A stretch of DNA of 64,000 nt from RPQJ01 sp963732375. GTDB lineage: Bacteria > Pseudomonadota > Gammaproteobacteria > Steroidobacterales > Steroidobacteraceae. The notes under the pieces were generated by a model. It ran no database searches, was not told the DNA's origin, and was given only the letters and a program-made list of their open reading frames with translations. The DNA is taken from the NCBI GenBank assembly GCA_963732375.1, contig CAVSZE010000002.1:372001-436000 (forward strand). The letters run 5' to 3'. The first letter of the stretch is position 1, and the number at the start of each line of letters is the position of its first letter. This document shows, one piece after another, positions 8,339-16,864 of the stretch. Made by a program: the position numbers and the translations under genes.

Positions 8339-9292
8339 ATGAAGAACACAAATATGCGACTCACTCGCGTCAGCCTGGCGGTCGTGCTGTCCTGCGCTAT
8401 GGTGCTTGCCGTGGCCTGCGCGAAAGTGGAAAAGCACGCCTCGTTCAAGACACCCCAGGAAGCGGTCGACGCATTCGTCTCCGCTCTGCAGAAGGACGAC
8501 ACTGCAGAACTTGCGAAGCTTCTCGGGCCGGAAGTGGACGACCTGCTGTCGTCCGGCGATCCGGTGCAGGACAAGGCGGGCCGGCAGAATTTCCTCGATC
8601 TGTACCAGGCGAAGCATTCGCTGAGCGACGAAGGCAACGACACGATGGTGCTGGTCGTCGGCGACAAGGACTGGCCGTTCCCGATCCCGGTCGTCAAGCA
8701 CAAGGGTAAGTGGCGGCTCGATGGCCAGGCCGGTGCCGACGAGCTCATCTACCGCCGCGTCGGTGCGAACGAGCTTGGCGCGATCGCGGTCTGTCGCGGA
8801 TTCGTCGATGCCGAGAAAGAGTATGCGTCTGAGGGACGGGACGGTGATCCAGCGGGCATCTACGCCCTCAAGCTGATGAGCGACGAAGGCATGCACAACG
8901 GCCTGTACTGGCCAACGAACGAAGGCGAGGCGCCGAGTCCGGCAGGACCCTTCCTGGCTTCCGCCACGGGCCAGGGCTACAGCTTCGGTGCGCAGCGGGT
9001 TCCGTACCACGGGTATTACTACCGCCTGCTCTTCGCACAGGGCCCGAATGCCCAGGGCGGGGCGAAAGACTACTTCGCGGACGGCCTGATGACGCAGGGA
9101 TTCGCGCTGGTCGCGTGGCCGGCCGACTACGGCGCCAGTGGTGTGCAGACCTTCATCGTGAGCCAGGATGGCGCGGTCTACCAGAAGGACCTCGGCGAAG
9201 ACACCGCGACCGCCGTCCAGGCAATCGAGACCTTCGACCCGGACAGCTCGTGGACGGTGGTGCCGGAAGTGGAGACGACGCCCGCGGCCTGA
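8339..9292 (+). CDS. DUF2950 domain-containing exported lipoprotein
   Basis: 317 residues. A signal peptide ending in a lipobox-like LAVAC precedes the DUF2950 domain that fills the rest (FKTPQEAVDAFVSAL, then GYYYRLLFAQGPNAQGGAKDYF and GFALVAWPADYGASGVQTFI). An AGGAG Shine-Dalgarno overlaps the stop of the DUF3300 gene, so translation is coupled. Met6 (8354) is an alternative start with a shorter signal. DUF2950 and DUF3300 occur together in many proteobacteria but their biochemical role is not known; a joint envelope function is inferred from the pairing. Confidence 0.85.
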   Translation: MKNTNMRLTRVSLAVVLSCAMVLAVACAKVEKHASFKTPQEAVDAFVSALQKDDTAELAKLLGPEVDDLLSSGDPVQDKAGRQNFLDLYQAKHSLSDEGNDTMVLVVGDKDWPFPIPVVKHKGKWRLDGQAGADELIYRRVGANELGAIAVCRGFVDAEKEYASEGRDGDPAGIYALKLMSDEGMHNGLYWPTNEGEAPSPAGPFLASATGQGYSFGAQRVPYHGYYYRLLFAQGPNAQGGAKDYFADGLMTQGFALVAWPADYGASGVQTFIVSQDGAVYQKDLGEDTATAVQAIETFDPDSSWTVVPEVETTPAA

Positions 9293-9324
9293 CATCACAC
9301 GTCGGCCTGAGCAAGGCTTGAATC

Positions 9325-9374
9325 CGTGGCCGGCCTGGCCTGCACCATGCAGGTCACGCCGGCCACGTTCGTTT
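9325..9374 (+). terminator. Large hairpin terminator after the DUF3300-DUF2950 operon
   Basis: CGTGGCCGGC (9325-9334) pairs perfectly with GCCGGCCACG (9358-9367). The enclosed segment contains a second hairpin CCTGCA-CCA-TGCAGG. A short T-rich tract (TTCGTTT) follows. It sits between the DUF2950 stop and xsc and probably separates the two transcription units. Confidence 0.55.
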
Positions 9375-9475
9375 CGGCAGGTCCTGATTCGGCAACCTTG
9401 CGACAGGACTAACGTATCCGGCACGCAGTACGGCCCGGCAGACGACACGAGCACGCATCAATATCGGAGACGCCC

Positions 9476-11236
9476 ATGACCACGCCTTCCCCGCAACGCA
9501 TGACGCCCTCCGAGGCCCTGGTCGAGACCCTCGCGGCCAACGGCGTCACCGACGTCTTCGGCATCGTCGGCTCGGCCTACATGGACGCGCTCGACATCTT
9601 CCCGGCTGCGGGCATCCGCTTCATCCCGGTCGCTCACGAGCAGGGCGCCGCGCACATGGCCGACGGTTACGCACGCGCGTCCGGTCGCCACGGCGTCTGC
9701 ATCGCGCAGAACGGCCCCGGCATCACCAATTTCGTCACTGCGATCGCGGCCGCCTACTGGGCGCACTCGCCTGTGGTGTTCATCACGCCGGAGACCGGCT
9801 CGGCGACGATGGGACTCGGCGGATTCCAGGAGACAGAGCAGCTGCCGATCTTCTCGAAGATCACCAAGTACCAGGGCCACGTCGGGAATCCGAAGCGCAT
9901 GGCGGAGATTGCCGGTCGCTGTTTCGACCGCGCGATGCTCGAGATGGGTCCGTGCCAGCTGAACATTCCGCGTGACTATTTCTACGGCGACATCGACGCG
10001 GTAATCCAGCCGCCGATGCGCATCGGCCGAGGTCCCGGCGACGGGGCGGCACTGGACCAGGCTGCGGAGTTGCTCGCGGCGGCGCAGTTCCCGGTGGTTC
10101 TCGCGGGTGGTGGCGTGATCCTCTCCGAAGGCGTCGCGGAGGCCGTGAGGCTCGCCGAACTCCTGCACGCGCCGGTTTGCAATAGTTACCTGCACAACGA
10201 CAGCTTCCCCGCCTCGCACCCGCTGTGGTGCGGACCGCTCGGCTACCAGGGCTCGAAGGCGGCAATGAAGCTGATCTCGCAGGCGGACGTCGTGCTGGCA
10301 CTAGGCACGCGGCTCGGGCCGTTCGGAACGCTACCGCAGTACGGCATGGAATACTGGCCCGCGAACGCGAAGATCATCCAGGTGGACGTCGATGCGAAGG
10401 TGCTGGGGCTGGTGAAGAGCATCAGCGTCGGAATCAACGGCGATGCGAAGGCCGCGGCGGCGGCGCTGATCAATCGGCTCGACGGTCGTTCGCTGGCATG
10501 CGGCTCGAACAAGGACGCGCGCAAGGCGCGCATCGAGGCAGCGAAGGCCGACTGGGAGAAGGAACTCTCGGGGTGGACGCACGAGCGCGACCCGTACTCC
10601 ATCGAGGTCGCGAAGGACTCGAAGCTGATGCACCCGCGGCAGATGCTGCGCGAGCTCGAGAAGTCGATGCCGAAAGGCGCGATGGTCTCGACCGACATCG
10701 GCAACATCTGCTCGGTGTCGAATTCCTACCTGCGCTTCGAGCAGCCGCGCTCGATGTTCGCGGCCATGAGCTTCGGCAACTGCGGCTACGCGTTCCCGGT
10801 TGCCTGCGGCGCCAAGCTCTCAAGCGCGGATCGCACGGCGATCGCCTACGTCGGCGACGGCGCTTTCGGCATCAGCCTGAATGAGCTGCTCACCTGCGCC
10901 CGCGAGAAGATCGGGGTGACCGTGATCGTGTTCAACAACGGCCAGTGGGGCGCCGAGAAGAAGAACCACGTGGACTTCTACTCGCGCCGCTTCCAGGCAG
11001 TGGACCTGGTGAGTCCGAGCTGGGCCGGCATCGCGAAGGCGTTCGGCTGCGAGGGCGTGACCGTGGACAGCCTCGCCGACGTCGGACCGGCGCTCGAGGC
11101 CTCGGTGAAAGCGCAGGCGGAGGGCCGGACGACGGTCCTCGAAATGATGGTCACACGCGAGCTCGGCGACCCATTCCGTCGCGACGCGCTGTCGAAGCCG
11201 GTGCGCCACCTCGACAAGTACAAGGCATACGTCTAG
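9476..11236 (+). CDS. xsc: Sulfoacetaldehyde acetyltransferase (thiamine-diphosphate enzyme)
   Basis: 586 residues, family length. Xsc cleaves sulfoacetaldehyde with phosphate to sulfite and acetyl phosphate, the key C-S bond cleavage in taurine, isethionate and other C2-sulfonate breakdown. It is a ThDP-fold protein: N-terminal pyrimidine domain with the activating Glu (VAHEQGAAHMADGYAR), central domain (about 190-330) and C-terminal pyrophosphate domain with the ThDP/Mg motif GDGAFGISLNEL...NNGQWGAEKKN. Overall composition (ETGSATMGLGGFQETEQ, NIPRDYFYGD) marks Xsc rather than acetolactate synthase. A GGAG site lies 6 bp before the ATG. The usual neighbours (pta, taurine or isethionate dehydrogenases, sulfonate transporter) are absent; an RDD gene follows 44 bp later. 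Confidence 0.93.
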   Translation: MTTPSPQRMTPSEALVETLAANGVTDVFGIVGSAYMDALDIFPAAGIRFIPVAHEQGAAHMADGYARASGRHGVCIAQNGPGITNFVTAIAAAYWAHSPVVFITPETGSATMGLGGFQETEQLPIFSKITKYQGHVGNPKRMAEIAGRCFDRAMLEMGPCQLNIPRDYFYGDIDAVIQPPMRIGRGPGDGAALDQAAELLAAAQFPVVLAGGGVILSEGVAEAVRLAELLHAPVCNSYLHNDSFPASHPLWCGPLGYQGSKAAMKLISQADVVLALGTRLGPFGTLPQYGMEYWPANAKIIQVDVDAKVLGLVKSISVGINGDAKAAAAALINRLDGRSLACGSNKDARKARIEAAKADWEKELSGWTHERDPYSIEVAKDSKLMHPRQMLRELEKSMPKGAMVSTDIGNICSVSNSYLRFEQPRSMFAAMSFGNCGYAFPVACGAKLSSADRTAIAYVGDGAFGISLNELLTCAREKIGVTVIVFNNGQWGAEKKNHVDFYSRRFQAVDLVSPSWAGIAKAFGCEGVTVDSLADVGPALEASVKAQAEGRTTVLEMMVTRELGDPFRRDALSKPVRHLDKYKAYV

Positions 11237-11280
11237 CCTCGCATCCTGCTGCGCGCTGACGCAGGGTACGGAGAGAACGC

Positions 11281-11784
11281 GTGCCGCTGGACGAGACGCA
11301 ATACGAGTACGTCGGATTCTGGGCACGCGTGCTGGCGTCGCTGGTGGACACCGTGCTCGTGTGCCTGCTCATCTGGCCGCTGCTAACGGTGATTTACGGC
11401 AGTGAATACTGGACGGAGTACTTCGCTCCGCTCACGGCCATCCTTGGCGGGTCGTTGGACGCAGTCGTGTCGGCGCCCAGTCGCGGCCCGGCGGACGTGA
11501 TCGTGTCGTACGTGCTGCCGGCTGTCGTCATCATCGTCTTCTGGATCGCGCGACAGGCAACACCGGGCAAGATGCTGATCGGCGCGAGGATAGTTGACGC
11601 GGAGACGGGCGGGCCGCTCACCCGCCGGCAGGCAATCGTCCGTTATCTCGGCTACTACGTGTCTCTCTTTGGGCTGGGGCTTGGATTCCTGCGGGTCGGT
11701 TGGGACCGCCGAAAGCAGGGCTGGCACGACAAGATGGCTGGCACGGTCGTGGTCCGCCGTCGCCGCAGCGCGTCACTTCTCTAG
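11281..11784 (+). CDS. RDD family membrane protein
   Basis: 167 residues from a GTG start preceded by GGAGAG. RDD motifs are visible: YVGFWARVLASLVDTVLV (Arg and Asp in helix 1) and PGKMLIGARIVDAETGGPLTRRQAIVRYLGYY. Three hydrophobic segments are predicted (about 17-37, 75-97 and 125-145). RDD proteins are small polytopic membrane proteins; some have been proposed to act in ion or solute transport, but the function here is unknown. It follows xsc by 44 bp on the same strand and could be co-transcribed. Its last 12 bp overlap the convergent ybaK gene. Confidence 0.85.
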   Translation: MPLDETQYEYVGFWARVLASLVDTVLVCLLIWPLLTVIYGSEYWTEYFAPLTAILGGSLDAVVSAPSRGPADVIVSYVLPAVVIIVFWIARQATPGKMLIGARIVDAETGGPLTRRQAIVRYLGYYVSLFGLGLGFLRVGWDRRKQGWHDKMAGTVVVRRRRSASLL

Positions 11785-12264
11785 CGCGCAGTCCACGGGC
11801 TGTGCCGTGAGCAACCGTACGCAGGCATCCGGCGCAATGCCGACCAGGTAGCCTCGCCGCCCGCCATTCAGGTAGATCCTCGGCAGCGAGAGAATGCTGC
11901 GCTCGATGTAGACCGGCAACTTCCTGCGGGTCCCGAACGGCGAAGTGCCGCCGACGAGATATCCGCTGTGACGGCTGGCCGTCTCCGGCGTGCACGGTTC
12001 GACCGACTTGGTGCCGATCTGCCGGGCCAGGTTCTTGGTGGAGACCGTACGGTTGCCGTGCATCAACACCAGAAGCGGAGAGGTCTTTTCGTCCTGCATG
12101 ACGAGAGTCTTCACCACGGCGAATGGATCAAGCTCGAGCGCCTCGGCGCTGTGCTGTGCACCGCCGTGCTCGCGATACTCGTATACGTGTTCGGTGTAGT
12201 CCACGCCGTGGGCCTTCAAGAAGGCTACGGCGGGTGTTTCGCTGACGCGTTGCGGCTTGGCCAT
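11773..12264 (-). CDS. ybaK: Cys-tRNA(Pro)/aminoacyl-tRNA deacylase, YbaK/EbsC family
   Basis: 163 residues, typical for free-standing YbaK. These enzymes hydrolyse mischarged Cys-tRNA(Pro). Family features are TPAVAFLKAHGVDYTEHVYEY at the start, VVKTLVMQDE with the conserved lysine, the VSTKNLARQIG helix and the Gly/Ser loop GYLVGGTSPFGTRRKLPVYIE. The gene is convergent with the RDD gene (12-bp overlap). No operon partner is seen; 12265-12443 upstream is non-coding as far as can be judged. Confidence 0.9.
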   Translation of the reverse strand: MAKPQRVSETPAVAFLKAHGVDYTEHVYEYREHGGAQHSAEALELDPFAVVKTLVMQDEKTSPLLVLMHGNRTVSTKNLARQIGTKSVEPCTPETASRHSGYLVGGTSPFGTRRKLPVYIERSILSLPRIYLNGGRRGYLVGIAPDACVRLLTAQPVDCALEK

Positions 12265-12443
12265 ATGATTGTTATCGAGTTCGCTGGCTCCGCCGCATTC
12301 TAGTCAACTGCGCGGCGTGATGACGTGTCGCCCAGCACGTGGACCAGCAGGTCAATTACGTCATGGTCTCGCGTCGATGCCCGGAAGGGGACGCTGCAGG
12401 CCCGTTTCCGACCCGTTGCGGACCCTTACCGATGGCCGGTGGT

Positions 12444-12851
12444 TCACTCAGATGGCGGGCCTTCTTCGAAGCATGGCAGGTTATCTGCCAGCTTGATCCA
12501 GCCGAGCTTGTGACTCGTCCAAACGTGCGCGACGGGCGGAAATGCGTCCGGCTCATCGAGGCTACAGGTTGTTACGTCAATGGTTGGGCCGTAGTCGGTC
12601 CGCCAATACGTCAGTGGCGTACCACAGCGTCCGCAGAACGTTCGCGTTACGGAGGGCGACGAGTTGTATTCGATGGGTTTTCCAGCGACGAACAACAATG
12701 TTTCCGCGTCCAGGTGAAGCCAAGGCACGATTGCTGCCGCGGATGCTTTGCGACAACTTCGGCACTGACACGTGCCGCTCACCAGTGGTTCGCCCCGGAT
12801 CTGATAACGGACGGCGCCGCACAGACATCCACCCTCAATCGGCCTGCTCAT
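12444..12851 (-). CDS. GFA (glutathione-dependent formaldehyde-activating-like) family protein
   Basis: 135 residues. The zinc-binding Cys pattern of the GFA/CENP-V fold is complete: GGCLCGAVRY (CxC), CQCRSC (CxCxxC) and FCGRCGTPLTY (CxxC). The family includes S-(hydroxymethyl)glutathione synthase, but most members have no proven activity, so a formaldehyde role is not assured. It is a single-gene unit. The 282 bp between it and the next gene on the same strand (12852-13133) contain no convincing gene. Confidence 0.88.
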   Translation of the reverse strand: MSRPIEGGCLCGAVRYQIRGEPLVSGTCQCRSCRKASAAAIVPWLHLDAETLLFVAGKPIEYNSSPSVTRTFCGRCGTPLTYWRTDYGPTIDVTTCSLDEPDAFPPVAHVWTSHKLGWIKLADNLPCFEEGPPSE

Positions 12852-13133
12852 AGAGCGTCTCCCTGGGCGAGAAAACAGGAGAATATGGTCGCTGCGCTTA
12901 TAGCTCCGAGGGACAGCGAACCGAAGCTGCGGAAATTACCTGGCGCGGCACTGTCACGATTCGCACTCCAGCACAGTCGCGATTGTGCCGCGAACAGACA
13001 ACACTGAGGACATTGAGGTCCGCTCCTGGCCGGTTGTCCCCTTCCACGAGTGTCCGCAATCCCGCAGTCAATCGCAACATACGGCGTCCTGTTCCGGAAA
13101 GCGGACCCCCCCCCGGCGAAGCAGCCGCTGCCG

Positions 13134-13613
13134 TCATTGCGGGTCGACCGGCGCGTCGATCGACATCCGCTTGAGCTGTTCGTGCTGGAACCGCTGCGCG
13201 AGCGCGAGCAGCACCGCCGTCGACCACGCAAATGCGAGGACCCCTGCGATGGCAATCATCCCGCCGAGCAGGCGCCAACGGTCAGGCAGTGACAGCTCGC
13301 TGCCGGCCGTCGTGTACTGCAGCAGCGAGTAGTAATAGGCCGCCGATGTAGTGGGGAACGCATCGCGCACTACGAAGAAGACGGCCCACACAGCGACCTC
13401 GACTAGGTGCGTGATGACGATCAGGCCGCTCGCCAGCAGCAGCAGACGGACGCCGGCCAGGAAGCCGCGCCAGTTCGGACGATGCTTCTGGGCGACGCTG
13501 CAGACGGCAAGCGTCATCGGCATTGCGAGCGCGTGGATGATCATGGTGACCGCGACCAGCCCGATGCCCCAGATCACCTCTTCAAGCGTCGTCACATGCG
13601 AAAGCGCACTCAC
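13134..13613 (-). CDS. Potassium-channel-like membrane protein (two-TM pore fold, atypical filter)
   Basis: 159 residues with hydrophobic helices at about 13-35, 53-80 and 115-140. The segment YYYSLLQYTTAGSE followed by a long hydrophobic helix has the layout of a pore helix, filter and inner helix, as in Ion_trans_2 proteins. The selectivity-filter position reads TTAGSE instead of TVGYG, so K+ selectivity is doubtful. Similar proteins are often annotated as two-pore-domain K+ channel family. The short C-terminal tail is polar (QRFQHEQLKRMSIDAPVDPQ) with no RCK domain. It lies 48 bp downstream of the DUF1254 gene on the same strand, so co-transcription is possible. Confidence 0.65.
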   Translation of the reverse strand: MSALSHVTTLEEVIWGIGLVAVTMIIHALAMPMTLAVCSVAQKHRPNWRGFLAGVRLLLLASGLIVITHLVEVAVWAVFFVVRDAFPTTSAAYYYSLLQYTTAGSELSLPDRWRLLGGMIAIAGVLAFAWSTAVLLALAQRFQHEQLKRMSIDAPVDPQ

Positions 13614-13661
13614 CGCGTCGCCGGCGCACCGGTCCTCAACGCGGAGGGCTGCATCATCCGC

Positions 13662-15197
13662 TCAGGGCATCAGTTCGATCTCTCCGGGGCGCCAGGTCTT
13701 GTCGAACCACGGCTCGAGCGGGCCGTACAGCCGCAGGATCATGAACCAGCCCTTGCCCGGAATGGTCTGCACCCAGTTGTTCTCATAGCCAGCCGGGGCC
13801 TTCGGGCCGAAGAACACGTCCACCGAGCCGTCCGCGTTCACCTTCAAACCCTTGTTCTGGCTGCTGACGCTAGGGGACTTCTGATCCGTCTGGACCATCG
13901 ACCGCGTCTGGTTGTCGTACACGATGACGGACCAGAAATCCTTTACCGGGACATTGGGCGGCAGGTGCATCCGGTACGACTTGCCGCCATCGAACGGGTG
14001 GCCGCTGGCGTCCTGGACCGACCAGGGATACTGCGATCCCTTGCCGACCATCTTCATCTCCATCGCGGGCGTGACGCCGGTGGCGAAATAGTAGTACTGA
14101 ATGTAGCCGTCCATGTTCGTCACGCCGGGCGCGCTTTCGAACTTGTAGCCGCCGAAGAACGGCAGGCGCCACGCGCTGTCCGGGTAGAAGTAGGCGTCGC
14201 TCGAGCGGATCTTGAAGGCGATCGTTCGCGCCGTGACGGCGCCGATGTTCGCCGCGTCCGTGAGGATCTTCTTCATGCGCTCGTCGGGATTGAACGGCTG
14301 ACCCTTGACGATGCCGACGGAGGCGAACAGGCCGAGCGTCGTCGGATCGCTTCCGCCGGGCGGCTCTTCCTGGATGACCTTGTTCAGGAGCTCCCAGAAC
14401 GCGAAATCGCCGGGCGCAACGAAATTCGCGGGGACTCCGGAACCATTTGCAAACTTCATCGGCGGCGGATTGGCTGCGTCCGACAACTGGTAGATCTTCA
14501 GGTGCTTCTTCACCGACTCGACGCCGGGCGCCGTCGAGCCGTCGACGACGAACGCGCGGAAGAACAGCCAGTTGCCAAACGTGCTCGGCCTCACCACGAC
14601 GTAGCCCGACGGGACGTCGCCCTCGTATCCGGGCGGCAGCACGAGGTACTTGCCACCTTTGCCCCGATCTTCGCCGGTGATGCCCACATCAGCGACCCAG
14701 CGATACCAGAAGTCATTGATGCCGCCCAGGACCTCGGGAGGAATCTCAAGTACCAGCGGGCCCTTTTTCGTGTCCAGCCAGGTGAAGTTGTAGATCGTGT
14801 TGTCGTTCGCCGTCAGTTCCACAGACCTCGCATCGACCAGGTTTTCCCAGATGACGTCGGTCTGGTTGTCCGGCCCAAATTGGCGGAGCGAGTCGCGCAT
14901 GCCAGCCTGGTTCACGATCGGAATCGCCATCAGGTAGGCCTGCAGCGCGCGTGAACGATCGAGGTTGTCGTAGATCTTCTCGACGGTGCCGGCATCGGGA
15001 TATCCGTAGTGCAGGTTCAGGGTGCCGATCGAGCTTTCGACCTTGTCCGGCACGGCGACGCCGGGGGCGATCGGGGTCGAGTACTTGTACGCCGGCGAGG
15101 CTTGCGCGCCGGGCAGTGACTGCGCACTGACGGTACCGAGGCCAGCGAAAAGGAACAGCGCGGTCGCAAACGCGCCGGCGATATGGGATTTGGTCAT
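13662..15197 (-). CDS. DUF1254/DUF1214 domain-containing exported protein
   Basis: 511 residues. The signal peptide MTKSHIAGAFATALFLFAGLGTVSA is followed by DUF1254 (about 60-190: QAYLMAIPIVNQAG, TANDNTIYNFTWLDTKKGPLVLEIPP) and C-terminal DUF1214 (about 365-495: SYRMHLPPNVPVKDFWSVIVYDNQTRSM, GSVDVFFGPKAP and GYENNWVQTIPGKGWFMILRLYGPLEPWFDKTW). This two-domain exported family is common in proteobacteria and has no established biochemistry. An AraC-type regulator is transcribed divergently with 233 bp between the starts, suggesting a regulator-target pair. Confidence 0.88.
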   Translation of the reverse strand: MTKSHIAGAFATALFLFAGLGTVSAQSLPGAQASPAYKYSTPIAPGVAVPDKVESSIGTLNLHYGYPDAGTVEKIYDNLDRSRALQAYLMAIPIVNQAGMRDSLRQFGPDNQTDVIWENLVDARSVELTANDNTIYNFTWLDTKKGPLVLEIPPEVLGGINDFWYRWVADVGITGEDRGKGGKYLVLPPGYEGDVPSGYVVVRPSTFGNWLFFRAFVVDGSTAPGVESVKKHLKIYQLSDAANPPPMKFANGSGVPANFVAPGDFAFWELLNKVIQEEPPGGSDPTTLGLFASVGIVKGQPFNPDERMKKILTDAANIGAVTARTIAFKIRSSDAYFYPDSAWRLPFFGGYKFESAPGVTNMDGYIQYYYFATGVTPAMEMKMVGKGSQYPWSVQDASGHPFDGGKSYRMHLPPNVPVKDFWSVIVYDNQTRSMVQTDQKSPSVSSQNKGLKVNADGSVDVFFGPKAPAGYENNWVQTIPGKGWFMILRLYGPLEPWFDKTWRPGEIELMP

Positions 15198-15430
15198 TTC
15201 GCTCTCCAGCGCAGTTCGGCGAGGCCGGAATGAAAGAGAAGACTAGCAACTCTGAAAAAGCAAAACCTTGCAAATACGGCCCCCGGCAACTAGCGTTTGC
15301 ATGCGGACTTCCTGAGTTGCGGGGATCAACAGATAGGAGTCGAGGGGTCTCATGGCGCGAGCGGGATTACGGGGCACAAGAGGTGGCTAGGCATTCGGCG
15401 CGGAGGCCGCCGTCGCCACTGTTCTCCAGC

Positions 15431-16453
15431 ATGGCCGGCGACGTCCGGATCGGCCCCCTCATGGCCATCCCTGATGTGCTGACGGAACTCGGGGTCGCGC
15501 CCGGCCGCGCGTTCGCCCGCGCCGGAATGGACCTGCGGCTGTTCAGGAATCCGGAAAGCCGCATCCCGTTCGAGGCCCTCGCCCACCTCCTGTCAGTCTG
15601 CGCGGACTTCACCGGATGCGGGCACTTCGGCCTTCTGGTCGGCGAGCGCTTTCGCCTCCAGGCCCTCGGTGCGATCGGACACTTGATGCGAAACTCGGCC
15701 ACCGTCGGCGAAGCACTGCGGGCGTTGCTCCTGCACCTTCACCTGCATGACCGAGGTGCCGTTCCGATCCTGCTGGAACTCGAACCGTCGAGTGTGCTCC
15801 TTGGCTACTCGGCATACGGACAGGGCGCCTCATCAACGGCACAGATCTACGACGCTGCCATCGCGATCGGCTACCGCTCGCTGCAGGAACTCTGCGGCCC
15901 GTCGTGGGTGCCGACATGCGTCCAGTTCCCACACGTGCGGCCGACAGATGCGGCAGCCTTCCGTCGCATGTTCCGGACCAGGCTCCGGTTCGATGCCGAA
16001 GCTTGCGGTGTCGTCTTTGCATCGTCGTGGCTCGAGCTACCGATCGCCGGCACCGACCCTGCACTGCGCCGCAAGCTGAACCGCGCCATTGCGCGCGCAG
16101 AAGAACACGCCGCGATGACCTTCGCGGAGCAGGTTAAATGCGCGCTGCCACAGTTCGTGCTCAACGGGGCCGCCTCGACGGACGACGTGGCTCGCTTCTT
16201 CGGCATTCACCAGCGAACGCTGAGAAAACGACTCCGTGCGGACGGAACGCACCTGCAGAAGCTGGTCGATCAGACGCGCTTCGGACTGGCGCGGCAGCTG
16301 CTGCGGGACACTGGACTTCCAGTCCTGGAGATTGCGGCCGCACTGCGCTATTCGGACCCGAACGTCTTTTCACGAGCCTTCCGCAACTGGGCAGGGGCGA
16401 GTCCCAGGCAGTGGCGTGATCGCCAGGGTGGCTCGGCTCGTGCTGGTCGATAA
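15431..16453 (+). CDS. AraC-family transcriptional regulator (Arabinose_bd-type sensor domain)
   Basis: 340 residues from the ATG chosen here, where the family homology begins (VLTELGVAPGRAFARAGMDL); the frame stays open to 15230, but that extension is polar and unlike the family. The N-terminal sensor (about 10-190: RIPFEALAHLLSVCADFTGCGHFGLLVGERF) is the domain seen in OruR/ArgR-like and fatty-acid/sterol-responsive AraC proteins. The C-terminal AraC DNA-binding domain has two helix-turn-helix units (TDDVARFFGIHQRTLRKRL; VLEIAAALRYSDPNVFSRAFRNWAGASPRQWR). It is divergent from the DUF1254 gene and probably controls it; the inducer is unknown. Confidence 0.88.
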   Translation: MAGDVRIGPLMAIPDVLTELGVAPGRAFARAGMDLRLFRNPESRIPFEALAHLLSVCADFTGCGHFGLLVGERFRLQALGAIGHLMRNSATVGEALRALLLHLHLHDRGAVPILLELEPSSVLLGYSAYGQGASSTAQIYDAAIAIGYRSLQELCGPSWVPTCVQFPHVRPTDAAAFRRMFRTRLRFDAEACGVVFASSWLELPIAGTDPALRRKLNRAIARAEEHAAMTFAEQVKCALPQFVLNGAASTDDVARFFGIHQRTLRKRLRADGTHLQKLVDQTRFGLARQLLRDTGLPVLEIAAALRYSDPNVFSRAFRNWAGASPRQWRDRQGGSARAGR

Positions 16454-16864
16454 GGCCCGCGAACGGCAGCTTTCGGCACTGTGCCGATACGACCGAATTT
16501 GGCCGAACTGCGACATTTGCCAACGTCTGCTCTTCGCGGCTTTACCTGCTCAGCTGACGCACCACTAGGACGTCGGATTACACTTCCACGAACCCCGAGA
16601 GCGCCAGCGCGCGGTTGTATTCACGCCAGGCACGATTTACTCCCGTAGACTTCGAGCAGCGCCTCGAGCCCATCGATCCGATACACCGCCTCCGCCGTCA
16701 GCACGCTGGGCCAGTGCTTCGCGCCGTATAGTGCCCCGTTCGACCCCCGCGGTTGGCGGAGGTCGGGCGTCCACACTCCGACCGCCGATGTTACGTATGG
16801 CACCCGCAAGCGCATCGGGCGGAGAATCCTCTCGACAGGCTGGTCACCAAAGAGGGAGCTCACC
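16454..16864. other. 411-bp gap, no gene; possible transposase crumb
   Basis: No supported gene lies between the AraC regulator and the WS/DGAT gene. On the minus strand a short stretch ending in a stop at 16578-16580 reads NRAWREYNRALALSGFVEV, which resembles the N-terminus of some IS5-type transposases. The adjoining open stretch (16621 to about 16740, minus) is in another frame. This could be a remnant broken by frameshift; the match is short and made from memory of the family only. An SD-like GAGGGAG lies at 16851-16857. Confidence 0.25.

Noticed and set aside
8198..9454. 418-codon minus-strand open frame across DUF2950
   Set aside because: Antisense to the DUF2950 gene; Arg/His-rich shadow composition.
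13407..14954. 515-codon plus-strand open frame across the DUF1254 gene
   Set aside because: Shadow of the DUF1254/DUF1214 gene, which has a signal peptide and family motifs.
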